A program made the position numbers and the translations under genes. Of a stretch of 64,000 nt of DNA, positions 56,683 through 64,000 are shown piece after piece. This DNA is from DAIMFL01 sp964372215 (lineage in GTDB: Bacteria > Pseudomonadota > Alphaproteobacteria > Dongiales > Dongiaceae), in assembly GCA_964372215.1 (NCBI GenBank), contig CAYJQC010000014.1, forward strand, positions 62,001 to 126,000, read 5' to 3'. The notes under the pieces were generated by a model, which saw only the letters and a list, made by a program, of their open reading frames with translations, was not told where the DNA came from and did no database searches. The stretch's first letter is position 1. Every line of letters begins with the position of its first letter.

Positions 56683-57696
56683 CTACAATGATTTTTCAAT
56701 ACTCGCTATCGGTGCCGAATCGATGTGATGGCAGGCCGCGATGTGGCCCTTGCCATAATCGGCGAGTGGCGGTTCCACGCGGGCGCACAGGTCGCTCGCC
56801 CGCGGACAGCGGGTACGGAAGCGGCAGCCCGAAGGCGGATTGATCGGCGACGGCAGGTCCCCGGTCAAGAACACCCGCTGGCGCGCCCGCTCGAGCCGCG
56901 GGTCGGGAATCGGCACCGCGGCGATCAACGCCTGCGAATAGGGATGCAGCGGCCTTGCATACAGGTCGTCCCGCTCCGCCACCTCCATGACCTTGCCGAG
57001 ATAGAGCACCATCACCCGGTGGCTGATATGCCGAACCACGCTCAGGTTGTGGGAGATGAACAGCAGCGACAGGTCGAACTCCCGCTGCAGGCGCATGAGC
57101 AGGTTGATGATCTGCGCCTGGATCGAGACGTCGAGCGCCGAGACCGGCTCGTCGCAGACGATCAGTTTGGGGCGCACCACCATGGCGCGGGCGATGCCGA
57201 TGCGCTGGCACTGGCCGCCCGAGAACTCGTGCGGATAGCGGCCGGCATGCTCCGGCGCCAAGCCGACGAGTTGCAGCATTTCCTGCACCCTTGCGCGCCG
57301 CTGGGCGCCCGAGAGTTCGGGGTGGAAGTTCCGAAGAGAGCGTTCGACGATCTGCCCGACGGTCATGCGCGGGTCGAGCGAGGCCAGCGGATCCTGGAAG
57401 ATGATCTGCAGATTGCGCCGCTCGCCGCGCAGCGTCGCGGCGTCGAGGCCGAACAGATCGCGGCCGAGCCAGACGACGGAGCCGCCCGAGGCCTCCACCA
57501 GGCGCAGGATGCCGCGGCCCAGGGTCGACTTGCCGCAGCCGGACTCGCCGACGATGCCGAGGGTTTCGCCGACGCCCAGGTCGAACGAGACCCCGTCGAT
57601 GGCGCGCACAACCGGCACGACGCCGCCGAAGATCGACGGCCGGCGCAGCGGGAAATGCACCTTCAGGTCGCGCACCGAGAGCAGCGCCTCGCCCAT
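56683..57696 (-). CDS. Oligopeptide/dipeptide ABC transporter ATPase (OppF/DppF-like)
   Basis: Encodes 337 residues. Walker A GESGCGKST, signature EFSGGQCQRIGIARA, Walker B LIVCDEP and the OppF-type C-terminal tail with clustered cysteines (GCRFRTRCPRASDLC). Partner of the OppD-like ATPase encoded 10 bp upstream. The ATG at 57696 or the adjacent GTG at 57699 could start it. Confidence 0.93.
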   Translation of the reverse strand: MGEALLSVRDLKVHFPLRRPSIFGGVVPVVRAIDGVSFDLGVGETLGIVGESGCGKSTLGRGILRLVEASGGSVVWLGRDLFGLDAATLRGERRNLQIIFQDPLASLDPRMTVGQIVERSLRNFHPELSGAQRRARVQEMLQLVGLAPEHAGRYPHEFSGGQCQRIGIARAMVVRPKLIVCDEPVSALDVSIQAQIINLLMRLQREFDLSLLFISHNLSVVRHISHRVMVLYLGKVMEVAERDDLYARPLHPYSQALIAAVPIPDPRLERARQRVFLTGDLPSPINPPSGCRFRTRCPRASDLCARVEPPLADYGKGHIAACHHIDSAPIASIEKSL

Positions 57697-57706
57697 CACC
57701 GCATCC

Positions 57707-58684
57707 TCACGGCTGGGCCAGATGGCAGGCCACCGCGCGCTCCCCGCGAACCGCCAGTACCGGCCGTTCCACGGCGCAGCGATCGAGGCGGACGGCGCAA
57801 CGCGGCTCGAACGGACAGCCGGGGGCCGGCGACAGCGGGCTGGGCGGCTGGCCGCCGATGGTCGACAGCTCGCCATGGGTCGAAGCGTCGAGACGCGGAG
57901 TCGAGGCCAGCAGCCCCTGGGTGTAGGGATGCTTCGGCTCGTAGAACACCTGGTCGATCGTGCCCTGCTCCATGATCCGGCCGCCATAGAGCACGATCAC
58001 CCGGTCGCACAGCTCGGCGACCACGCCGAGATCATGGGTCACCAGCACCACCGTGGTGCCGCTGCCGCGCGACAGCTCTGCCAGCAATGCAAGGATTTCC
58101 GCCTGCACGGTGACGTCGAGGGCGGTCGTCGGCTCGTCGGCGAAGATCAGGGCGGGCTGGCACAGCAGCGCCATCGAGATCATCACCCGCTGGCGCATGC
58201 CGCCGGAGAACTCGTGCGGATAGCGCCGGATGCGGCCCCGCGCGTCGGGAATCTTCACGCGTTCGAGCATCTCCACCGCGGCGGTCGCCGCCTGCCGTCG
58301 GTTCATGCCGCGATGCCTGGTCAGCACCTCGGTGAGCTGGGACTCGACCCGCATGTAGGGGTTCAGCGAGGTCATGGGGTCCTGGAAGATCATCGACATG
58401 GCCGAGCCGCGGATCCGGTCGAGCTCCGCGGGCGGTGCGTTCAGGATCTCCGCGCCGCGGAACCGGACGCTGCCGCTCGACGTGCCGTTGGCGGCCAGCA
58501 GCCCCATGATCGCCATCAGGATCTGGCTCTTGCCCGAGCCCGACTCGCCGACGATGCCGACGCGCTCGCCGGCGCCGACCGAGAAACTGACGTCGTTCAC
58601 CGCGGCGAGCGCGCCCTCGTCGGTGCGGAAGGCGACCGAGAGACCGGCGACGTCGAGCAGCGGTGCGGCTTCGGCGCTCGCCAT
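57707..58684 (-). CDS. Oligopeptide/dipeptide ABC transporter ATPase (OppD/DppD-like)
   Basis: Encodes 325 residues. Walker A GESGSGKSQ (a Gln where Thr is usual), signature EFSGGMRQRVMI, Walker B LIFADEP and the C-terminal cysteine tail (GCPFEPRCAVRLDRC). The ATG at 58684 is one base after the permease stop. Pairs with the OppF-like ATPase. Confidence 0.93.
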   Translation of the reverse strand: MASAEAAPLLDVAGLSVAFRTDEGALAAVNDVSFSVGAGERVGIVGESGSGKSQILMAIMGLLAANGTSSGSVRFRGAEILNAPPAELDRIRGSAMSMIFQDPMTSLNPYMRVESQLTEVLTRHRGMNRRQAATAAVEMLERVKIPDARGRIRRYPHEFSGGMRQRVMISMALLCQPALIFADEPTTALDVTVQAEILALLAELSRGSGTTVVLVTHDLGVVAELCDRVIVLYGGRIMEQGTIDQVFYEPKHPYTQGLLASTPRLDASTHGELSTIGGQPPSPLSPAPGCPFEPRCAVRLDRCAVERPVLAVRGERAVACHLAQP

Positions 58685-58685
58685 C

Positions 58686-59582
58686 TCAGCGGTCCTTGGG
58701 GTCGAAGGCATCGCGCAGGCCGTCGGCGATGAAGTTGAGGCTGAACAGGGTCGCCGCCAGGAACAGGCCGGGATAGATCAGCAGCCACGGCGCCGACGCC
58801 ATGTTGGTGGCGCCGTCCTCGATCAGAACGCCCCAGCTGGTGCGCGGCTCCTGCACGCCGAGGCCGAGAAAGCTCAGGAACGACTCGCCGAGGATCACCT
58901 CCGGCACGGTCAGGCTGGCATAGACGATCACCGGGCCCATGGTGTTGGGGATGATGTGCCGCAGGATGATCGACACGCTGCTGCTGCCGCCGGCCCGGGC
59001 TGCCTCGATGAACTCGCGCCGTTTCAGGCTCAGCGTCTGGCCGCGCACGATGACCGCGATGGTCAGCCACTGCACCGCGCCGATCGCCAGGAAGATGGTG
59101 ACGAGGCTGCGCCCGAACACCTGGGTCAGCAGGATGACGAAGAAGATGAACGGCATGGAATAGAGGATGTCGACGATTCGCATCATGACGCTGTCGGTGA
59201 CACCGCCGACATAGCCGGCGACGGCGCCGTAGAGCACGCCGATGATGACGCTGACCAGCGTCGCCACCAGTCCGATCCACAGCGAAATCTGGCCGCCCGT
59301 CAGCACCCGCGCCAGCAGGTCGCGGCCGAGCTCGTCGGTGCCGAACCAGTGGCCGCTGGCGAAATCGGCGGCCGCGCCGATGTTCTCGAAATCGGCCGTT
59401 TCCGCTTCATGGGCGATCAGGTACGGGCCGGCGAAGCAGGCGAAGACGACGAATCCCAGAACCCCGATGCTGACGACCGCGGCCCGGTTGCGCATCAGCC
59501 GGCGGAACGCGGCCTGGAGCTGGCTGCGCCCTTTCGGCGCCGCCCCCGCGATGTCGCCGGGCCGGCGGACCGCTTCAGTCAT
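58686..59582 (-). CDS. Oligopeptide/dipeptide ABC transporter permease (OppC/DppC-like)
   Basis: Encodes 298 residues. An N-terminal OppC region (RLMRNRAAVVSIGVLGFV) includes the first membrane segment, and the HWFGTDELGRDLLARVL motif is diagnostic. The EAA loop reads IEAARAGGSSSVSIILRHII. It overlaps the OppB-like gene by 8 bp. Confidence 0.94.
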   Translation of the reverse strand: MTEAVRRPGDIAGAAPKGRSQLQAAFRRLMRNRAAVVSIGVLGFVVFACFAGPYLIAHEAETADFENIGAAADFASGHWFGTDELGRDLLARVLTGGQISLWIGLVATLVSVIIGVLYGAVAGYVGGVTDSVMMRIVDILYSMPFIFFVILLTQVFGRSLVTIFLAIGAVQWLTIAVIVRGQTLSLKRREFIEAARAGGSSSVSIILRHIIPNTMGPVIVYASLTVPEVILGESFLSFLGLGVQEPRTSWGVLIEDGATNMASAPWLLIYPGLFLAATLFSLNFIADGLRDAFDPKDR

Positions 59583-60495
59583 AGCGTATGCGCGGGTCCA
59601 GCACGCTGTACATGATGTCGACCAGCAGATTGAACAGGATGATGAGAAAGCCGTAGAAGATCACCACGCCGAGCACCAGGGTGTAGTCGCGGTTCGACGC
59701 CGCCTCGACGAAGTAGCGGCCGATTCCGGGAATGCCGAAGATCTTCTCGATGACCACCGAGCCAGTGATGATGCCGGCGGTCGCCGGGCCGAGATAGGCG
59801 AACACCGGCAGCAGGCCGCCGAGCAGGGCATGGCGGGTGATGGTGCGCCGCTCGCCGATGCCCTTGGCCCGCGCGGTACGCACGTGGTTGCTGCGCACCG
59901 CCTCGATCATGCTGCCGCGGGTCAGCCGCGCGATATAGGCGACATTGGGAATCGCCAGGGCGACGATCGGCAGCAGCTTGGTGTGCCAAGTACCGTCCCA
60001 GCCGCCGACCGGAAGCATCAGCCAGGTGACGCCGAACAAAAGCTGGAACAAGGGCGCCATCACGAAGGCCGGAATCGCGATCCCGCTCATGCCGACCGCC
60101 ATGACGCCGTAGTCGACGGCGCTGTTCTGCCTGAGCGCGGCCATGGTACCGAGCAGCACGCCGACCACGAAGGACAGCAAGGTCGCCCACAGCCCGAGTT
60201 CGAGCGACACCGGGAAGCCCTGCCAGATCAGCTCCGACACCGTGTTGTCGCGATACTTGAAGGACGGGCCGAAGTCGAACTGCATCACGCCCCAGAGGTA
60301 GCGCAGGAACTGCAGCCACAAGGGCTCATCGAGGTGGTAGGCACGGTTCAGGTTGGCGATGACCGCCGCCGTCGCCTTGCGATTGGCGTCGAACGGGCCG
60401 CCCGGCGCAACCCGCATCATGGCGAACGAGAGCGCGATCAGCACCAGCATGGTGGGAATCGCGGCCAGCGAGCGGCGGAGGATGTATCGGCCCAC
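59575..60495 (-). CDS. Oligopeptide/dipeptide ABC transporter permease (OppB/DppB-like)
   Basis: Encodes 306 residues with six membrane segments. The N-terminus MGRYILRRSLAAIPTMLVLI and the APGGPFD motif are typical of OppB. The EAA loop RTARAKGIGERRTITRHALL is present. It lies between the assembly gap and the OppC-like gene. The real distance from the binding-protein gene is hidden by the gap. Confidence 0.94.
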   Translation of the reverse strand: MGRYILRRSLAAIPTMLVLIALSFAMMRVAPGGPFDANRKATAAVIANLNRAYHLDEPLWLQFLRYLWGVMQFDFGPSFKYRDNTVSELIWQGFPVSLELGLWATLLSFVVGVLLGTMAALRQNSAVDYGVMAVGMSGIAIPAFVMAPLFQLLFGVTWLMLPVGGWDGTWHTKLLPIVALAIPNVAYIARLTRGSMIEAVRSNHVRTARAKGIGERRTITRHALLGGLLPVFAYLGPATAGIITGSVVIEKIFGIPGIGRYFVEAASNRDYTLVLGVVIFYGFLIILFNLLVDIMYSVLDPRIRYD

Positions 60496-60679
60496 CGGGA
60501 TCTCCGAGGCGGTTCGTGGCGCGCGCCCCCCCCGGGGGGGGGGGCGGGGGGGGGGGGGCGGGAGATGGGGGTGTGTGTGGAGGGGGGGGGGNNNNNNNNN
60601 NGTTGTTTTTTGCGCCCCCCGGGTTTCCCGCCGGGGGTGCGCCCGGCCCCCCCGGGTGGGGGCTGCCGGACGGGTTCCG
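60496..60679. other. Assembly gap with low-quality flanks
   Basis: Ten Ns at 60592-60601. The bases on each side are long G or C runs, GT repeats and T runs that differ from the rest of the window and look like assembly or consensus errors. No gene should be called across it. The true length and content of the oppA-oppB gap are unknown. Confidence 0.9.
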
Positions 60680-62287
60680 CTACTTCTCGATGGTGATGTC
60701 CTTCGAGGGGTGGGATTCGATGGCGTTGTCGATCCAGCCCTTGACGTAGGGCTTCACCAGGTGCCGGGAGATGGCGCTGGCGATCGGCGCCACCAGATAG
60801 TCCGCGAGCAGCACCCGCTCGGCCTTGGACAGCAGCAGGTAGCGCGCCGCCGGGTCCGCCGTGGCGGCCGCCTGGTTCATCAGCTCCTCGTATTCCTGAT
60901 TCTGCCAGTTGTAGCCGGCGTCGGCCGACGGCTTCATGTAGTTGAGATAGGTCTCGGGCCCCGGGAAATCGCCCACCACGTTGTCATTGAAGACGTCCCA
61001 GTCGCCGGCGTAGAAGCTGTCGAGCCAAGCCTGGAACTCCTGGTTCTGCAAGTCGACCTGGGCGCCCAGCACCTGCTTCCACATGATCGAAAGCGCAAGG
61101 CCCTCCTTCTTCTCGGTCTCGTCGGTCGTGCTCAGCAGCGAGAACTTCAAGGGATTGTCGGGCCCGAAGCCGGCCTCGGCCAGGAGCTGGCGCGCCATCT
61201 CCTCCCGTTCCTCCTTGGCCATGCCGGCCTCGGCGATCTTCGGCGCGACGTAGTTCGGATCGAGCGGCGGGCTGTAGGAGTAGAGCGGCACGTAGCCACC
61301 GCGGATGATCTTGTCCTGCAGGACTTCGCGGTCGATCGCCATGGACAGCGCCTGGCGCACCCGGATGTCGTCGAACGGCGGCTTGGTGATGTTGAAGCTC
61401 AGATAGAAGATCTCCGTGCTCGCCATCAGGCGTGCCTCGTCGCCGAACTGCTCCTTGATGGTCGCGACCTGGTCCGACGGAATCTCGTTGGTCACGTCGA
61501 TCTCGCCGGCCTGATAGCGCTTCAGCTCGGTGTTGGAGTCCTCGGTCACGTCGTACCAGACCTCGTCGAGCTTGACGAAGTCGGCGTCCCAGTAGTTCGG
61601 GTTCTTGACCAGCAGGACGTGCGACTGCGGCACGAACTCCTTCAGGATGAAGGCGCCGTTGCCCACGAGATTGCCGGGCTTGACGAAATCGTCGCCGTAC
61701 TTCTCGAACGACGGCGTGTGCAGGGGCGAGGTCTGAAACGAATTCAATACGAACAGGGTATGGGGCGCCGGCTCGTCCAGGGTGATCACGACGGTGCGGT
61801 CGTCCGGCGCCGCGACGCCGACCTGGCTGGGGTCGGTGATCTCCTTGGCGTTGAACGCCGCGGCGTTGTGCACCAGGATGACCGTGGTGAAGTAGTAGCC
61901 CTTTTCGGACGCGGTGTCGGGATCGAGGGTCCGGATGATGCCATTGACGAAGTCTTGCGCCACCAGCGGCGTGCCGTCGGACCACTTGAGGTCGGGCCTC
62001 AGGTGGAAGGTGTAGGTCCGGCCGTCGTCGCTGATTTCCCAGCGCTCCGCCGCGCCGGGAACGACCGTGCCGTCGGCGCCGTACTCCACCAGTCCTTCAT
62101 AGATGTCGGCCTGGATCCAGGCCTCGCGCGCGCCGAAGTTCAGATGCGGATCGAGCGTGCTCGGCGAAGCGCCGAAACCGCGATGCAATACCTGTTGCGC
62201 CGCTGCCTCGCCGGCCGACAATGCGATGCCGCCGAGCGCCGCCGCCATTGCGCAGACCGCAGCGAACTTCTTGACCGTCTGGAACAT
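60680..62287 (-). CDS. Oligopeptide ABC transporter substrate-binding protein (OppA-like)
   Basis: Encodes 535 residues. A Sec signal peptide (MFQTVKKFAAVCAMAAALGG, cleavage near AAAQ at residue 31) precedes an SBP_bac_5 fold (LHRGFGASPSTLDPHLN, then YEGLVEYGADGTVVPGAAE). The C-terminus shows the family ending VKPYVKGWIDN. Binds peptides in the periplasm and hands them to the OppBC-like permeases. The AGGGGG Shine-Dalgarno supports the start at 62287. Confidence 0.93.
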   Translation of the reverse strand: MFQTVKKFAAVCAMAAALGGIALSAGEAAAQQVLHRGFGASPSTLDPHLNFGAREAWIQADIYEGLVEYGADGTVVPGAAERWEISDDGRTYTFHLRPDLKWSDGTPLVAQDFVNGIIRTLDPDTASEKGYYFTTVILVHNAAAFNAKEITDPSQVGVAAPDDRTVVITLDEPAPHTLFVLNSFQTSPLHTPSFEKYGDDFVKPGNLVGNGAFILKEFVPQSHVLLVKNPNYWDADFVKLDEVWYDVTEDSNTELKRYQAGEIDVTNEIPSDQVATIKEQFGDEARLMASTEIFYLSFNITKPPFDDIRVRQALSMAIDREVLQDKIIRGGYVPLYSYSPPLDPNYVAPKIAEAGMAKEEREEMARQLLAEAGFGPDNPLKFSLLSTTDETEKKEGLALSIMWKQVLGAQVDLQNQEFQAWLDSFYAGDWDVFNDNVVGDFPGPETYLNYMKPSADAGYNWQNQEYEELMNQAAATADPAARYLLLSKAERVLLADYLVAPIASAISRHLVKPYVKGWIDNAIESHPSKDITIEK

Positions 62288-62479
62288 CACGCCCCCTGTC
62301 GGATTGTTTTTCTGCTTCGGACCCGCGGAAGATGCGTCGGTTGCCGGCGCCTTCCGCGCACGGTCCGCCGCCTCTGCTTGTGCCACACTCCCCCCATGAT
62401 GCCGCAAGCGCAATCGGAAGTCTTCTAGCCAGATTGCGACCCGTGCTCTCCTTGGAGAACTTCGACAAGTCCGCTCAAT

Positions 62480-63448
62480 CTATTGCTCTGAAAACGCAAT
62501 CAGGCCGTCAAACGCGACGTCCTCGCGGCGGATCAAGCAAGTTGGAATCCGCCGCAGAAGGTCGCTGAAGCGGCCCTTGGCTTCGAACCGCTCGCGGAAC
62601 CGCGAGGCCGCGAGCCGCGCCGCCAGGCGCGGCACGATGCCGCCCGCGATGAACACGCCGCCGCGCGCGTCGAGGGTGAGCGCCAGGTTCCCGGCGAAGC
62701 TCCCGAGCATGGCGAGGAACAGCTCGACGCTCCGGCCGCAATCGGCGCAGCCTTCGCCGGCGTGCCCGGTGACCATCTCGGGGGATCGGGCATGGGGCCG
62801 CCGACCGGCAAGCACCGCGACCGCCTCGTGCAGGTTCACCAGCCCCGCGCCCGACAGCACCCGCTCGGCCGATACGTGGCCGCAACGTTCGCGGATCCGG
62901 TCGAAGATTCTCGCCTCCTCGGCATCGGCTGCCGGCATGGTGGCGTGGCCGCCTTCGGTGGCGAGCACCATCGCCCGGCCCTCGACCGTCAGCAGATGGG
63001 CGACACCGAGACCGGTCCCAGGCCCGAGGATGGTGCACGGCGCGCCGGGACAGCGTTCTCCCGGACCGACCTGCAGCAGATCCTCGTCGCGCAGGCGCAT
63101 CAGCGCCCAGGCGTTCGCCGCGAAGTCGTTCACGAGGCGCACGTTGCCGATGCCAAGCTCGCCCTCCAGGCGCGCCGCATCCAGGGTCCAGGCGCTGTTG
63201 GTGACGCGCACGCGCCGACCGTCCGGCGCGACCGGACCGGCGGCCGCGAACACCGCCCGGGCGGGCGGGCTCGCCACGCCCCGCTCCTCCAGGAAGCCGG
63301 CGATCAGGAGTATCGGATCGGGATGCTCGGCCACGGCGAAATGGCCGATCGGCGCGAGCCGGCCGTCCAGGGACAGCGCCAGCCGGACGTTGGTGCCGCC
63401 GACATCGCCGAGCAGCACCACGGTGCCGCCGCCTTGCTCCCCCGCCAT
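62480..63448 (-). CDS. glk: Glucokinase
   Basis: Encodes 322 residues of the bacterial Glk family. The ATP motif LLGDVGGTNVRLAL is at the N-terminus, LVNDFAANAWAL holds the catalytic Asp, and the conserved GPGTGLGVAHL and ATEGGHATMPA follow. The C-terminal GGVFIAGGIVPRL is typical. It phosphorylates glucose to glucose-6-phosphate, a substrate of trehalose-6-phosphate synthase encoded 18 bp upstream on the same strand. Confidence 0.95.
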   Translation of the reverse strand: MAGEQGGGTVVLLGDVGGTNVRLALSLDGRLAPIGHFAVAEHPDPILLIAGFLEERGVASPPARAVFAAAGPVAPDGRRVRVTNSAWTLDAARLEGELGIGNVRLVNDFAANAWALMRLRDEDLLQVGPGERCPGAPCTILGPGTGLGVAHLLTVEGRAMVLATEGGHATMPAADAEEARIFDRIRERCGHVSAERVLSGAGLVNLHEAVAVLAGRRPHARSPEMVTGHAGEGCADCGRSVELFLAMLGSFAGNLALTLDARGGVFIAGGIVPRLAARLAASRFRERFEAKGRFSDLLRRIPTCLIRREDVAFDGLIAFSEQ

Positions 63449-63466
63449 CTGCGCGGGTCTCCCTGT

Positions 63467-64000
63467 TCAGCCCTGCGCCGTCCCGCTCAGCGCGTCGAGG
63501 AAATTGTCGCGCCAGCGGTCGATATCGTCCCGCGACAGCCGTTTGAACATGCGCTGCCAGCGCGACACACGTTCGTCGCGCGGCATGTGCAGTGCCTGCT
63601 GCATCGCCTCGGCGACACCCTCGACATCGTAGGGATTGACGATCAGCGCACCGTCCATCTCGGCCGCCGCCCCGGCGAAGCGAGAGAGCACCAGCACCCC
63701 GGGATCCTCCGGCGCCTGCGCCGCCACGTATTCCTTGGCGACCAGATTCATGCCGTCGCGCAGCGGCGTCACCAGCCCGACCCGGCTGGCCCGAAAGAAA
63801 CCCGCCAGCGCGCGCCGGGAGAAGCCCTTGTTGAGATAGCGCAGCGGCGCCCAGTCGAACTCCGCATAGGTGCCGTTCAGATGACCGGCGATGGCCTCGA
63901 GCTGTCGGCGGATCACGTCGTACTCGGGCACCCCCTCGCGGGTCGGCGGCGCGATCTGCAGGAGCACCACCTTGCCGCGATTGTCGGCGTGGCTGTCGAG
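63467..64000 (-). CDS. otsA: Trehalose-6-phosphate synthase, C-terminal part (runs off window)
   Basis: The last 177 codons are present; the 5' part lies beyond 64000. The GT20 signatures LRDGMNLVAKEYVAAQ and VLSRFAGAAAEMDGALIVNP (the UDP-glucose and glucose-6-phosphate site) are intact. The enzyme joins UDP-glucose and glucose-6-phosphate to give trehalose-6-phosphate. It ends 18 bp before glucokinase, which could supply glucose-6-phosphate. Confidence 0.95.
   Translation of the reverse strand, partial: LDSHADNRGKVVLLQIAPPTREGVPEYDVIRRQLEAIAGHLNGTYAEFDWAPLRYLNKGFSRRALAGFFRASRVGLVTPLRDGMNLVAKEYVAAQAPEDPGVLVLSRFAGAAAEMDGALIVNPYDVEGVAEAMQQALHMPRDERVSRWQRMFKRLSRDDIDRWRDNFLDALSGTAQG

Noticed and set aside
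56690..56705. TTGATCTACAATGA as another FNR-type box
   Set aside because: The second half-site does not match RTCAA, and it lies at the end of the OppF-like gene, not before a promoter.
60353..62428. A plus-strand frame of 691 codons crossing the Ns
   Set aside because: It is read through undefined bases and poor-quality sequence and is antisense to the OppA-like gene.

Overview
The window is high-GC (roughly two thirds G+C, judged by eye) and gene-dense, with many 4-bp ATGA or GTGA stop/start overlaps. The protein families point to an alphaproteobacterium, most likely Rhodospirillales-like: SufBCDSU with an Rrf2 regulator, FNR/FixK-type boxes, a ribbon-helix-helix (RHH_4-type) protein, an HPF-cold-shock fusion and dispersed palindromic repeats. 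A run of 10 Ns (60592-60601) flanked by poor-quality homopolymers shows this is a draft or metagenome scaffold. No rRNA, tRNA or CRISPR array was seen.

Layout. (1) 1-1853: a hypothetical protein, an RHH-PAS fusion and a small conserved protein. (2) 1874-10554, minus strand: one apparent eight-gene operon made of a spermidine/putrescine-type ABC importer, a cysteine hydrolase, an (alpha/alpha)6 glycoside hydrolase, a ribokinase-family kinase and a fumarylacetoacetate-hydrolase-family enzyme. It looks like an uptake-and-catabolism unit for an unidentified compound. (3) 10843-17467: a complete SUF iron-sulfur assembly operon (rrf2-sufBCDSUTA), followed by a hemerythrin and a methyltransferase. 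(4) 18906-30440: a low-oxygen/quiescence block. An acyl-CoA synthetase, E1-alpha, E1-beta, E2 and acyl carrier protein form a tightly coupled operon, divergent from thioredoxin 2 across a perfect FNR/FixK palindrome. After it come a small protein, an HPF-cold-shock fusion, universal stress proteins, PCMT and a LonB-like protease.

(5) 30645-38260: a DUF882 protein and an Old Yellow Enzyme-type reductase lead into a decayed accessory island. It holds a nucleotidyltransferase-like gene, a broken REP-associated transposase, two tandem RHS C-terminal cassettes (duplicated with a period of exactly 1,640 bp), each followed by a small AT-rich exported protein, an IS481-like remnant and several palindromic repeats inside RHS debris. 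(6) 38260-44417: cupin, CocE-type hydrolase, DUF3592 protein, MobB, cytochrome c, oxygen-independent coproporphyrinogen oxidase with an FNR box, and a small membrane protein. (7) 44418-49569: a MarR regulator divergent from a NicX-like dioxygenase, an alpha/beta hydrolase, an acyl-CoA dehydrogenase and an acyl-CoA ligase, with a perfect MarR-type operator between them. (8) 49755-62287: a TPR-methyltransferase, a 2-hydroxyacid dehydrogenase, an S9 peptidase, an acetyltransferase-deacetylase-acetyltransferase fusion and an oligopeptide ABC transporter. (9) 62480-64000: glucokinase and the end of trehalose-6-phosphate synthase.

The most promising unusual items are the GNAT-HDAC-GNAT protein, the 2-oxoacid dehydrogenase operon with its own acyl carrier protein, the duplicated RHS-CT/exported partner cassette, the mixed ABC-importer catabolic operon and the predicted leaderless, FNR-controlled hemN.
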